Source: Zerene cesonia (taxonomy: Eukaryota > Arthropoda > Insecta > Lepidoptera > Pieridae). Taken from it: 64,000 nucleotides of DNA. Under the pieces are notes generated by a model. The model did not search any database. It saw nothing but the letters and a program-made list of their open reading frames with translations, and had not been told where the DNA came from. Position numbers and translations under genes: made by a program. This document shows positions 49,331 to 61,741 of the stretch, piece by piece (the first letter of the stretch is position 1; every line of letters starts with the position of its first letter). Location: assembly GCF_012273895.1 (NCBI RefSeq), contig NC_052113.1, positions 4,578,195 through 4,642,194 on the forward strand, given 5' to 3'.

Positions 49331-52300
49331 ATTAATTTAAACAGTATTAGTAGATATTCTCAATTAGTATAAACCGCCTTCAATTATATGTTTTATTGGA
49401 TTTGTCTCATTTTTATCATAAAATTATTAAGTCATATGTATTTTGAATAATTATTGTGTATACATAAATTTAAATGACATGTTTCAAAGATACTTAATAT
49501 TTGCCGCATTAAACGATCTCTCGATCAAGAAAATTGTAGAAATATATACTTTATTTTTAATCTGTGAGCTAACTAAATATATATGATTTCATTTTTTAAA
49601 TCTTATTCAATACATTTGAAATCTTATTTCAGAATTTTTCATTCTTATAATATTTCTAACCAATGAAATATATCAATAATCGATAAGCAATTTTGGTTAT
49701 AACTGTACCAATTGGTCATCAGTTGTTAGGGAGTTACGCTCCCAACCGCTAACGTCTCTGTGTGATATTAATTAATTAATAGCAACGTAATAATAACTAA
49801 CTTGAAGGCGCCGTGAATGACGTTTCGACATAAACCATCCATTAATCGACCATTAATTGTTTAATAGGCCGAATGGAACGCAATAAATACAAGTATTTTT
49901 ATTCTGTGATAATAGATTATATAATTTTGGTTTCGATAAGTCTTTGTCGCTTTCCCAACTTTCAACTTTTAAATTATTAATATATAACTGGCCATTAAAA
50001 TACACTTAAAGAAAAAAAATATATATCAAATAACAAACCACCAAGATTTTTAAACTTATTAGTAGACAAACATACTGAATGTATTTACACATTGTTTAAA
50101 ATATCTTACACATTCTCATCTAAATAAAATGTTAAGAATCCAATTTGTTCTATGTACCTATTTCTTTGGTTATATGAAATAAACATGTTCAGAGTCTTGG
50201 ACAAATAGTACCTTGCAAGCCTACGTGAATAATTTATTACAGGGTGCAACCATTTTCATATTAAATTATGTTTTATAGGTTATAACTCGTATTTTAGTTC
50301 TGGAGTTGTCGAGTGAAAAGATATGTATTTATTTACAACCCACACAATATTTCTAGTTCTCAAGAATGATAGTATCTTACAGTTAATACAATGGCCCGAT
50401 CTAATTAATCTCAAAAGATAATCACAGTTAATGGCTCCTTGCATAGACGATACCTCTTCAATCGACTCTCACTTTCACTTTGATAGCTTACGTGGATCTT
50501 ATAATCAATTTACATTGATTTAGGCTTAGTGTTTTCGAACAAACATCATTATGTCTCTTTCCGTGTTATGCTAGCCTAGTACCTTAACGTGTAGAACATA
50601 TTATTCAGTTTAATAGAATTACGTCCCCTAACATTCACCATACAGAAGGCACGTTCCACATCTATTACACTGGTTGATTTTCTTTCCATCTGGTCAGCAT
50701 TCCCTGCCAGACCTTCTTTATAGGTTTGAACAGGAAATCGTATCCATTAATTACTCGCTGAAGCTCGCACACTAATTAGTGTAACACTTAACAGATCGAG
50801 ACAGCTGAGAACAGAATTATTTATCTATTTTAATCATAAACTTACCATACATTTTTAAAAAGAAATTCATATACGAGTGCATTGCTTATTTTGAAATCCA
50901 TTTATTTATAACCAAGAAAATCAATACAATTATCAAATTTGAAATGCTTATAAACTTACAATAAAGCTATCGAACGTTTGAATAAAAATTATTCATTCAT
51001 TCTAGACCATTTACCGACCTCCCTAAAATGAGGAAAGTTTCAATTCGTACATTTTTGATCTTTGTATATCTCGATTAGAGTGATTCTTATTGTATTTCAT
51101 AGATCCCCCTAAGGACACCTACCCAAAATTAATGTGAGAATAAAATTATATAACGACACCCCACTTGTGAGTTGTTGTTGATAAGTCGTTAAAGTTCAAC
51201 TGAATTGCATGACTGACTACAAATACATAACTGAAATAATTCTGATGTTGCATTTTAAAAATATTCTACATGTGTGATTCTTAAGCTGAAGTTGTTGTTT
51301 ATGAAGGAAGAAAAGGACCTTACATATTCTTAATTTAAACAATTTTATTTCTAGGCAACATGCGTGTGCCATTCAATTAAGATAAAAAAATATACTAACC
51401 ACCTACTTAAAAGTAAATAAAACATTGCTGATTACACCATACATATTTACTTCATACAAACGAAAATCATACTTTAAAACACGACAGTTATACAAATTCA
51501 TATGCCGAGATTCAGCTTCCGTTTTGCCTTTGCTGCGAATAATTGATCGAAATAAACAATGATATGGAACGAGACTGACTAATACATACGTTTGTACATA
51601 ATATGCAAGTAATTTGATTGTCAGTTTCGTAAGTATGAACAAAAATTAATTTGTAATCTTTTGACACCTCATGATTACAACGATTATTTCATAACTAATC
51701 TGTAATTATGAAGTCATGATTGTAAATGTTACAAATGTCGTGAATTTTTCGTGTAATTTTATTTCTGAAAAATAAATAAAACATACAATTATTATCCGAA
51801 TTATTAAGAGGAAGTAGAGTAGAAACAATACTAAAACAATAATACTAACGGATTGATGGTGTTTATCGTCGTATTTAATAATTTAAATTGCAATTTGTAA
51901 ATGCATCAAATTCGAATGAATTTCGCATGCTAATCAGCGACCGTTCTAAAATCAGATAAAAGAAAAATTCAGTCCACAAAAACGTCGAATCTTTGGAATC
52001 ATCTCAAGCTTTTGTCCGTTTAGAAAGTGCCGATCTAAGTTGCGGATTGCATCGTAATGTATCGAGGTTAACGTCCGTCAAGTGACTTCCTTCATTCTGT
52101 GACATTTGATGAGTCCTGTTTTACTTTCTATAAATTACTTTATAATTAAATCATCAAATCTAGCCGTGTGTTGCATGTGCACTCGTGCCTGTTTTAGACT
52201 TACTCTGTAACTCTTGAAGGGTAACTTTGATTGAATTCGTGAACTCGAATAATAATCGTTATTTAAAATGCTTCTCGAATGTAAAAAGTAAAACAAGTGC

Positions 52301-54139
52301 AGTAGTCATTATTATAGTGTACACAATGTCTAAATATCTCATTATTTTTCTCCATTTAATATGAGTTTTTATATAATAAGAGTAGAAAAGTAATTAGTAA
52401 ATACAAATGATAATCGAGAATAACGGAGGTCGAAGGTTACGATTCATTGAGTGGAATTTTACAATTTCATTTCTAGCTATAAAGATTAGCATTAGCATAA
52501 GTATGTCGTTTGTAATACCATTGTCTGTTATCTAATGACCTGAGATTCGTGCTTTCGAAGGAATTATTAAATCCGTTTACCTTTATATTAAAAGGCACAT
52601 AATAATATAATACTATGCGATTGAGGTGAACTTTCTGGAAAATATATTCTGGAACATTTTTTTATATTTATAACGTTGCTATTTTGCTTGCGACATACGA
52701 TTTCTGTGAAATTCAAATAGCAAATTTTTTAATCAGAGAGTTTCAATAAGTTTTAATAATCAAAATTATAGTTCCAATGGTTATATAAAAATTATTATAA
52801 TATTTGCAAATCACATTATGAAATCGAGAAAATAATGTAGAAAGACATCCCGCATTTAATGGTAATTGCAATAATAATCGATTCCATCCGCAATCGATGA
52901 TAACCACTAGCAATCTTCTCGTACATAACCATTTCATCTTAATTTCGACAATCTACGCGAAATACCATACAACGTTGCCCAATCTAATTGCTTGCCTAAA
53001 TTGCCAAAATTAAATCGACTGTGTCAATTAATAAAATACATTCCGTTACGTTAGCGCATTATTCCAAAGTGAATATTTTATAAACATTCCAAAGAGTTGT
53101 TTCTCTTTATGTGAAAAGATATTATAATTTCAATGTATTTATGACCCAAATTGGACAATATTGTTCAAGGCCAAATTGAAAATCTATCGATGGATTTAAA
53201 TATTAATGATAATAAATTACAGGAGACGTACTGAAGCAATCTCAATTTACAACCATCTAAAGTTAGCGATAGCTTTTACAATCTATTTTAAATGTTAATT
53301 TAATATTTTAGAATCTTCATTTAAATATATTACGTTTGTTTTCATTTTTCCGCTCCTTATTTCTTCCCAATTTTGTAATATAATTGAGGGTTAATAAATA
53401 TGTGGGTTTTCATCCAAAAGGGATTCCGTTGAATGTCTTATTTAACCGGTTTGGTGATGGAGCAAATATGTGTGTCAACAATAGGTTAATTTCACGACTG
53501 AAGTAAGCGTATTCTACCACTTTTCGTCGAGTAAATTGGTTCAAGCTCAATTATATTATATAATATGTCAGCCACTCTATAAAGGACTTTGCCTTCTCTA
53601 TTTAATTTATTATTTTCTTAAGACCTTTACACGCATGATAATTTTTAAAAGCGGCCCTATCTAATTTGTTTACTTTCGTAAATTCAATTACCTCAATGAT
53701 GTTGTATGATTAATATTAATAGTGTTTATTACCTTTAATTTTAATTGTATGTTAATAAACTTAATGTGCGATGAGGGAAGTCGTGGCTGGCCGATAATAC
53801 TTTTACAGGTAACTAGTACTTTTTCTATTACTGCAGACGAGTACTAACGTAGTTATGTTTTTTCTCACCCTCCGGCAATAATTTCTTTCTTTGTTTCTCC
53901 AAGGTATATTTGTATACTAAATTTAATTCACATCGTCTCAATTGTATTCCAAAGTTGGTTATTAAATATATGTATAGAAGAAATGAAGATGTAATTACAG
54001 TAGTCATTGTATTACACATAATACATATTCAATAGTAGTCCTTATATTAATTAGCATAATATAGACGCTTTGAATGCAAATGAGGGTGTAAAATATTTTG
54101 GTAGACACAGAGTAGTTAAAATACAACTAGTAATTAAAT
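49331..54139. other. Long stretch with nothing recognised
   Basis: Nearly 5 kb of AT-rich sequence. Open frames at 51403-51642, 52743-52937 and 53828-54019 (all minus) are short and featureless. Confidence 0.5.
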
Positions 54140-54265
54140 TTGATTTGTCTCACCGTACGAAACACAGTGGCATACCACTATTTCACGCCGGTTTTCTGTG
54201 GGGGTGTGGTACTTCCCCGGTGCGAGCTGGCCCAATTCGTGCCGAAGCGTGCTCGACTCCCACAA
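54140..54265 (-). repeat. CGAGCACGCTTCGG SINE, 5' half
   Basis: CACCGTACGAAACACAGTGG, TTTCACGCCGGTTTTCTGTG, GGTACTTCCCCGGTGCGAGC and GAAGCGTGCTCGACTCCCAC. Confidence 0.85.
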
Positions 54266-54609
54266 TTGTAAATGTCGGGGCACTGGCCACTGAACATTTT
54301 TTGTAATCTACAATTTCACTACATTATCTATAAACAACATAATCTGGCTGAGCATTTATGAACATATTAAAATAAATACGTAACTTGGTATTTTGTTGCA
54401 AAAGATAAGTTTGATTTTTGGATATATATATTAAAGAATATTTTACATAGCATGCAGCGTTACTATGAATATTTCAAGTGAATGAAATCACGGTATGAAA
54501 GTAAAGCTCACAGTATGTTTAAATGATTAACTCTCACTCGCTATACAAACATTTTCTAACACGGAGAAATTGAATGTAAAAATTTTTCGTTGTATAAAAT
54601 TTAGTAGAT

Positions 54610-54639
54610 ATGGATGGATGGATGGATGGATGGATGGAT
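54610..54639. repeat. ATGG microsatellite
   Basis: About seven perfect ATGG units. Confidence 0.9.
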
Positions 54640-55379
54640 TATACATACTTTTTATCCGGGTACCACGTGAGTGACGCCGCGGGATACAGCTACTTTCATT
54701 AGAAGAGCTAGATTTTATTAACTTTTCCAAGTCTGTGGTGTGAGAGATTTCTTGTGCTATAAAATATATATTTACTTAGTCTGTCTATTAAAATACAGCA
54801 ATGAAAAATTAAATTGTATTTGAATTGAGAATATGTCATTCTGTAAGAAATTATAATTAATTATAAATAAAAAGTAATAGCTATAGAATATTGATAGTTT
54901 AAAAATAATCGAAATAGTGGGAAAACCTAAACTGTTTCTGCTGTACGCAAAGGCAGCTCGCGGAATTTATACTGGTTAGAGTTTATGCCGAAATCTCTAA
55001 TCTAGAAGTATCCCTATTAGTCAGCAGATAACAACGTGGATATTATCCGCATAATTCAATCAAATACTAAATCTTAGAGCAGGCAATTAGGTAGCAGTAT
55101 AAAAAGAGGTATATAACAATAGAAAATGCAATTTTATGGTAAGAATAAGTATATCATATTATTTTTGATGTGCATACCCTCTATTACGTTTTTGATACAA
55201 CTTAAAAACCGACTCAAGACAATTTCTTCATTTATTTCTACGTAATATGGGCCTGTTGAGGTCTAATTCCTTCCCCCAGGCATTCCTCATTGAAACACGT
55301 CTTGACCCAATTGAACTATACAACTAACCAAAATACTTTCGCTAGACAATTGTGATAATGCTGTGTTATTTACTTTAAA

Positions 55380-55590
55380 CTGGATTGCCGACATCGGCCC
55401 GTTTCGTTTTCTTCACCCTTCCGAGTGTAGTCCTTCTTTCTAGTCGTCAATCGTTTCCTTATCCCTTTTCCCTTAAGAGCGGGCAGCGCATTCGCAGAGG
55501 CACTACCTCTTCGGATGGTCACAGGTGGTGGTGATCGTTTACCATCAGGCAGACCACCAGCTCACTTACCCGCTTATGGCTTAAATAACG
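55380..55590 (+). repeat. CGAGCACGCTTCGG SINE, 3' half
   Basis: GGATTGCCGACATCGGCCCG, CTTCACCCTTCCGAGTGTAG, CCCTTAAGAGCGGGCAGCGC, GGTGATCGTTTACCATCAGG and CAGACCACCAGCTCACTTAC. Confidence 0.8.
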
Positions 55591-55986
55591 TAGATATTTC
55601 CAAAATGTTATATGTTTAATCAACATCAAAGGTAATATCACAATGTGTCGATTTTTTATATAGCTTCATATTGTTCTTCATTCTTGATAAATAAAGTTAG
55701 TGGATTTTGTTTGGTTATTTTACAGTAACAAGTATAAATTATGTTGTCACCATTAGGCTGCTTTTATGCCAACATAAACGTCTTTTAGTAACCACTAGAT
55801 AATTTACTTGTCACTTTGAATGTGTATTCTTATGCTAATTAGTTTAAACATGTATTGAAAAATTGGTTATTGACCCAAATGTTTTCATGGTCTAATTTTT
55901 AAATATTCTCGTTTTTCATTCGTGGTTTTATAGTTTTATTATTAAGATATCATCAATTGAAAATCTCTGTTTTATTTTATATTAAT

Positions 55987-56146
55987 CTAGCCGTTCGTGT
56001 CGACTTCGCCCGTGGTATATGTACCATAGCACTCGAGGATCATGTATATTGGTAAAATAATTTATGTAATTGATTCCGTAGTTCCTGAGATTAGTGCATT
56101 CAAAAACAACCAAACTCATCAGCTTTATGTATTGGTATAGAATCTA
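55987..56146 (+). repeat. CGTGGTACATATATA-related repeat copy
   Basis: CTAGCCGTTCGTGTCGACTT, CGCCCGTGGTATATGTACC, GATTCCGTAGTTCCTGAGAT and GCTTTATGTATTGGTATAG. Confidence 0.7.
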
Positions 56147-56210
56147 TAGGTTAATTGTCATGGGTCGTGTCATTTAAATTTTTCAAATATTAAAAATGAA
56201 AGTACTCTTT

Positions 56211-56362
56211 ACTAGCGATGCGGTGCGGCTTCACCTGTGGTACGATTTTTCTCTCCATAAGAACCTTCCATAAACGTAAAACGGTAAAAAATAACCGAAT
56301 TGATCGAACCTTTTTTGAGTTTTATGCTTAATAACACATCTGGCGATTCATTTTTATTTACA
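56211..56362 (+). repeat. ACTAGCG..GGTACGATTTTTCTC repeat copy
   Basis: ACTAGCGATGCGGTGCGGCT, CTCTCCATAAGAACCTTCCA and CTGGCGATTCATTTTTATTT; it directly abuts the next repeat at 56363. Confidence 0.7.
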
Positions 56363-56565
56363 ACTAGCTTTTGCCCGGGGTTCGCAATCGTTAAATCGAA
56401 GTAATTTAATAGATGCTATTATACATATAAACCTTCCTCTTGAATCACTATATCTATTAAAAATAATCCAATTAAAATCCATTCTGTAGTTTTAAAGATA
56501 TGAACATGCATCACAACAAACATACAGACGCGGGAAGCACTTTGCTTTATACGATGTAGTAATAG
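56363..56565 (+). repeat. CTTCCTCTTGAATCA repeat family copy
   Basis: CTAGCTTTTGCCCGGGGTTC, AACCTTCCTCTTGAATCACT, TTCTGTAGTTTTAAAGATAT, CAGACGCGGGAAGC and TATACGATGTAGTAATAG. Confidence 0.8.
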
Positions 56566-58640
56566 TGAAGAGTATTCGGATTAAAAAATGATAGACATTA
56601 TGATGGCAGAAATATGTAAACTTTTAACATATAATTAACTCATAGACAAAGTATACTTAATTATGAAAATACCAACTTACACAATATTTCTGTTTTATAT
56701 TATATTGTTTAACTTTCTAATAATAAAGAGGACAAAACTGAAGATTGTGACGAAATTATAAGAGTCTTTTTGTAAGTGGAAACCAGCTAATTAGTTTTGC
56801 CAAGGTGAGCTTTGTGCAATACAATACTTAAACATGATATTTTATATATTTTAATGGTGAATAAACTTTATATATACGAAATATAATTTCGATAACGTTT
56901 GAATAATCCTAATACTTTTTTGTTTCTCTTTTTTGGTGCAAATGAAGTGTTTTCATTCCTTCATTAATTGTCACTTCGAACACAGCATAAGAAATTTTAG
57001 TACGAAAAGGTATGCTACCTTATGAAAACATGTCTAATGAAAAACATTAATGACACTATAGTTAAAATATCACTTATTAATACAACTTTCATTACAAACA
57101 GAAATCAACCTGTCTTTTGAAATCTTAAATAAAAAAAGCCGACTTTATTCGAAACCATATTGCGAGAGGTTTCATATGACAATTTTCGCATCCATAAAAA
57201 CTTAATAGAATTTAATTATTTATTTCAAATACAAGTATTAAATAGACATTCTTATTTTTCTTTCAATACAAAAGAGAAACCTTTGTATACCCTCATACTG
57301 TCGTAAATGTTTAAACATCGATTATCTCACAGAACAGAGTGGGCTGAAAACAATTGCGGATGTGTCTCATTTTGAAAAGGCATAAGTCTATTATTGTTTA
57401 CTAATAGAGTGATGTCGCTGAGGTCAACCGTAATTCGAGAGGCATTATGGTACACTGCAATCGCCAAGCAATGACGTGTTGAGCAAACTCATTGAATGTT
57501 ATTACTAATACATTCTTCTAACGAGGACTTTCATAAAATTGGATATTGTATGCTTTTTCATTTGACCCCTGGGTATTGAACGTTTTTGTTCTAACCGCAT
57601 TGCGTTGCCGACACATAATTAATTGATTTTTCTTAACAGTTCCACTCCGTAATTATTTTTTTATACATTATGGTTTTCTTTATTATTTTTGTTATACTTC
57701 ACACACATTGAATGCTATGCTTAAGGGATTCTGAGTACGATTTGATGAAATAAAGTTATTGATTAATTTCGACATGGAGTCAGATTATTAGCTTGTTTTG
57801 TCGTACATTAGGAGGGTGGAGATACGAGACCCCTTCCACCTATTTCATACAGGAACGACTTTTCATAATTAACAAGAACGCGAGCACCGCGGGCATAAAG
57901 CTAATAAATACTACAAAACCACGAGAAATGTGAAACTTTGAACTTATTAGATAATGCAGAATTACCTATTGTTTTCATATGTCGGTAGGGTTTATTATAC
58001 CTTCTTTTAGATAAATAATACCTTTATATAATCTTTATTGACTTCTGTGAAAAATATTTTTTCAGGTGATTATAGAATATATTCGATAGTTATTTTATTT
58101 ATCGATTGTCTCATATACAATGCAATCAATTTATAACTTAAAAATTAGGATAATCAATAGTCACGAGAATAAATTAAAATAATTAATGAAATATGTAGAA
58201 TTTCTTGGTTATTCCAAAAACATTGCATCAGCATCCATCGTTTAATCGCTTTTTTTTAAGTGAAAACATAATAGCAAAAAAGACGAGTTAAAACTATTCA
58301 GTAGTAAGAAACTACTGTAAAAATTGCTTCACAATCTTGCTCTCTATTGATATGTAAATGTGCAAATGACTAGTTTACTGAATGCTTTGACTAAAAGGGC
58401 GTCTTTATTCCTATAATGCGCACGTTTACCGTTCTGTCAAAAGTTAATAATTTTGAAGGCATGGAAATTTGTCTGCCCATTTAGTAAATTTTGCATGAAG
58501 GTATTATAACATAGTATTCTATGACCGTATGGACCCTTTAGACTATTCGGTTGATGGTAACAGTTTCTATTTTAAATTAATAATTATGTATTTAACGGAA
58601 TCAATATTTCATCCATTTTAATAATATATCTTGACGCACA
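56566..58640. other. No features recognised
   Basis: AT-rich sequence without coding or repeat signatures I can identify, apart from short repeat-like traces near 57770-57910. Confidence 0.5.
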
Positions 58641-58642
58641 AG

Positions 58643-58914
58643 TATATAAATGCTCGCATTCCTCAGTCCATTGGTAAGAATTGCATAAAATTTTTTAAGC
58701 AGTTTTTGAGATCACGAACATGCAGCCGCACAGATTAAACAAACCGGCTAAATACGAGTCGGCAACTATCGCTCATAATTTGGCTACACGTGTATTTTCT
58801 GATAACCTGACCACAAAGACATTCGTAAGGCTTTTATTTCAATTCTATTTTAAGATCTCATCATTAAGAAGGTTTAGAAGTGTTGTTAGATCAATACATG
58901 GCCCTTTACAATAA
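58643..58914 (+). other. Short open frame with promoter-like upstream, unknown
   Basis: The ATG at 58720 opens 64 codons of polar, basic protein (starting MQPHRLNKPAKYESATIAHN) with an evenly mixed composition unlike the AT-driven frames around it. TATATAAA at 58643-58650 and an initiator-like TCAGTC at 58663-58668 lie upstream, but their spacing is shorter than usual. AATAAA begins at 58911, overlapping the stop codon region. A possible donor (GTAAGG) inside the frame at 58826 could make the first 35 codons an exon. I do not recognise the product; it may be a TE fragment or chance. Confidence 0.25.
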
Positions 58915-60587
58915 ACATCAAAGGCCCTAAGTTGGACGAAATTTTAAATGTGGGTATACTTTACTACCACGCACACTTTAAGCATATTTTTAATATTACA
59001 ACAGCTGTTTATGATGTGCCTTTATTATATGTAGATCCTTATTATATTTTTAATCCACAATTGAATTTTTATGCAGAACAATAATCTTTATGATTTAAAT
59101 GTTAAGACTAAATAATAAATTCACTTCGATGGATTAAGTTTCATCATCCTAAGAATAACAAAACATGAGTCTAATAGACTTTAGATAGTAGTGTTACACT
59201 GCGCTATGATACATAGTTATATGTGTTATTTTAATACCATAATTTTATATTTGGCGGCTGTCGTTACTAATTAAAGATAGACTTCCCTGTCTCTGAGGGA
59301 TCTCTGAAGGATGACTATTGGAAACATTTAAGACATGGGCTGTGTTAGAAAATCCAATGGGTGGTTTACAGGTTTACTTTTAACACTTAATTTTAATAGT
59401 ACGACCGACGTTTATATAATACGACCTGTATAACCCGCGGCAAATTATATTAAATAAATATTACACACGTCACCAAACGCACCTAAATACTGCCTTTTAA
59501 ATATTTACTATTATTTTTGTTTCTCTAAATGTAAATAAATTTTACAATTCGCACCTCTCAACGCTTGCGCTAAGTAGATCTAATGATTGAATGACCTTTT
59601 TAAAGAGATAAAGTATTTGATCCATCATTGACTTACACTTCAATGTTTATTTACTACACAAATATTGTCAACACTAAAATATACTTATTTTTATTAAGAT
59701 TTAATACCATTGAATATAAAGTCCAATTTCAAATTCTTAAATATTTAAAAGAACATATACATATTTCATCTAAATAAAGTTAATTATCTAATAGTAATTT
59801 ATTGAAATTAATTTCAATAATGTCATAGTTTTTCAAATTTAAGAATAAAATGTTATTATGTTTTATATGTAATTTTTGATGAACGTCCATATCACCCACT
59901 CAAAGTCGAGTATAGTATTCATACAGCAATATGTGAATATTTTTATTTAAAATACCAGCTACATTTTTAAACCACATAATACAATTATTTGTAAGACTAG
60001 TTACTGTACAATCTATACAACTTTAATCATCATAATCGTCTTGGGTAGAAGACATATCTAACGAGAGCTTACAGAATCAACAAATACTGTTTGTTGACCC
60101 TTTTAAACATTCCTTTGAAAAGGTATTAGTCAATATGTTTTATAAGGAGATGTGTACATATTTACTATTTAAGTGTAAAAATTGTGCAAAATAACCGCTG
60201 ATAGAAGAAATATGAGCTTTATTACCAAAACATTACGATATATTTATTAGATATCACAGTATAGAGTTTAAATTGTACAAGTATGCAACGCAATATATAA
60301 CGGTGTTTGGGATTGAACTGCATTGAATTTACAAACCCAAAGGTAAGTGAACTACAATCTTACGCAAGTTCGTAATGTGATCCGCAAGATCTTTAAGAAT
60401 ATGTTCGCAGGATTTTAATACTTATGTCTGCAATATAATGGTTCAAATCGATTAAAGAGAATGGACCTATCGTATTCTTTATGACTAGACTACCGCCTTT
60501 GGTGCGTTAGAGAGCCTTCAGACGATTTCAAAGAAAAAGACGTTAAGAATGTATGTATAATGTGATTTGTTTATAACGTTAAAGTGA

Positions 60588-60664
60588 ATTTTTTATGATT
60601 TCTTCTAAGGTCCCAATTCTAGGGTTATCCATTATACATATGACAAGTTAGGTGACCCAAATAT
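60588..60664. repeat. 77-base sequence duplicated across a gap, left copy
   Basis: Identical to 61665-61741; the gap separates the two copies. Confidence 0.95.
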
Positions 60665-61664
60665 NNNNNNNNNNNNNNNNNNNNNNNNNNNNNNNNNNNN
60701 NNNNNNNNNNNNNNNNNNNNNNNNNNNNNNNNNNNNNNNNNNNNNNNNNNNNNNNNNNNNNNNNNNNNNNNNNNNNNNNNNNNNNNNNNNNNNNNNNNNN
60801 NNNNNNNNNNNNNNNNNNNNNNNNNNNNNNNNNNNNNNNNNNNNNNNNNNNNNNNNNNNNNNNNNNNNNNNNNNNNNNNNNNNNNNNNNNNNNNNNNNNN
60901 NNNNNNNNNNNNNNNNNNNNNNNNNNNNNNNNNNNNNNNNNNNNNNNNNNNNNNNNNNNNNNNNNNNNNNNNNNNNNNNNNNNNNNNNNNNNNNNNNNNN
61001 NNNNNNNNNNNNNNNNNNNNNNNNNNNNNNNNNNNNNNNNNNNNNNNNNNNNNNNNNNNNNNNNNNNNNNNNNNNNNNNNNNNNNNNNNNNNNNNNNNNN
61101 NNNNNNNNNNNNNNNNNNNNNNNNNNNNNNNNNNNNNNNNNNNNNNNNNNNNNNNNNNNNNNNNNNNNNNNNNNNNNNNNNNNNNNNNNNNNNNNNNNNN
61201 NNNNNNNNNNNNNNNNNNNNNNNNNNNNNNNNNNNNNNNNNNNNNNNNNNNNNNNNNNNNNNNNNNNNNNNNNNNNNNNNNNNNNNNNNNNNNNNNNNNN
61301 NNNNNNNNNNNNNNNNNNNNNNNNNNNNNNNNNNNNNNNNNNNNNNNNNNNNNNNNNNNNNNNNNNNNNNNNNNNNNNNNNNNNNNNNNNNNNNNNNNNN
61401 NNNNNNNNNNNNNNNNNNNNNNNNNNNNNNNNNNNNNNNNNNNNNNNNNNNNNNNNNNNNNNNNNNNNNNNNNNNNNNNNNNNNNNNNNNNNNNNNNNNN
61501 NNNNNNNNNNNNNNNNNNNNNNNNNNNNNNNNNNNNNNNNNNNNNNNNNNNNNNNNNNNNNNNNNNNNNNNNNNNNNNNNNNNNNNNNNNNNNNNNNNNN
61601 NNNNNNNNNNNNNNNNNNNNNNNNNNNNNNNNNNNNNNNNNNNNNNNNNNNNNNNNNNNNNNNN
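60665..61664. other. Assembly gap (1000 N), probably false
   Basis: A placeholder of exactly 1000 N between two identical 77-base flanks; the contig ends most likely overlap. Confidence 0.95.
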
Positions 61665-61741
61665 ATTTTTTATGATTTCTTCTAAGGTCCCAATTCTAGG
61701 GTTATCCATTATACATATGACAAGTTAGGTGACCCAAATAT
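61665..61741. repeat. 77-base sequence duplicated across a gap, right copy
   Basis: Begins ATTTTTTATGATTTCTTCTA and ends GTGACCCAAATAT, as does the left copy. Confidence 0.95.
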
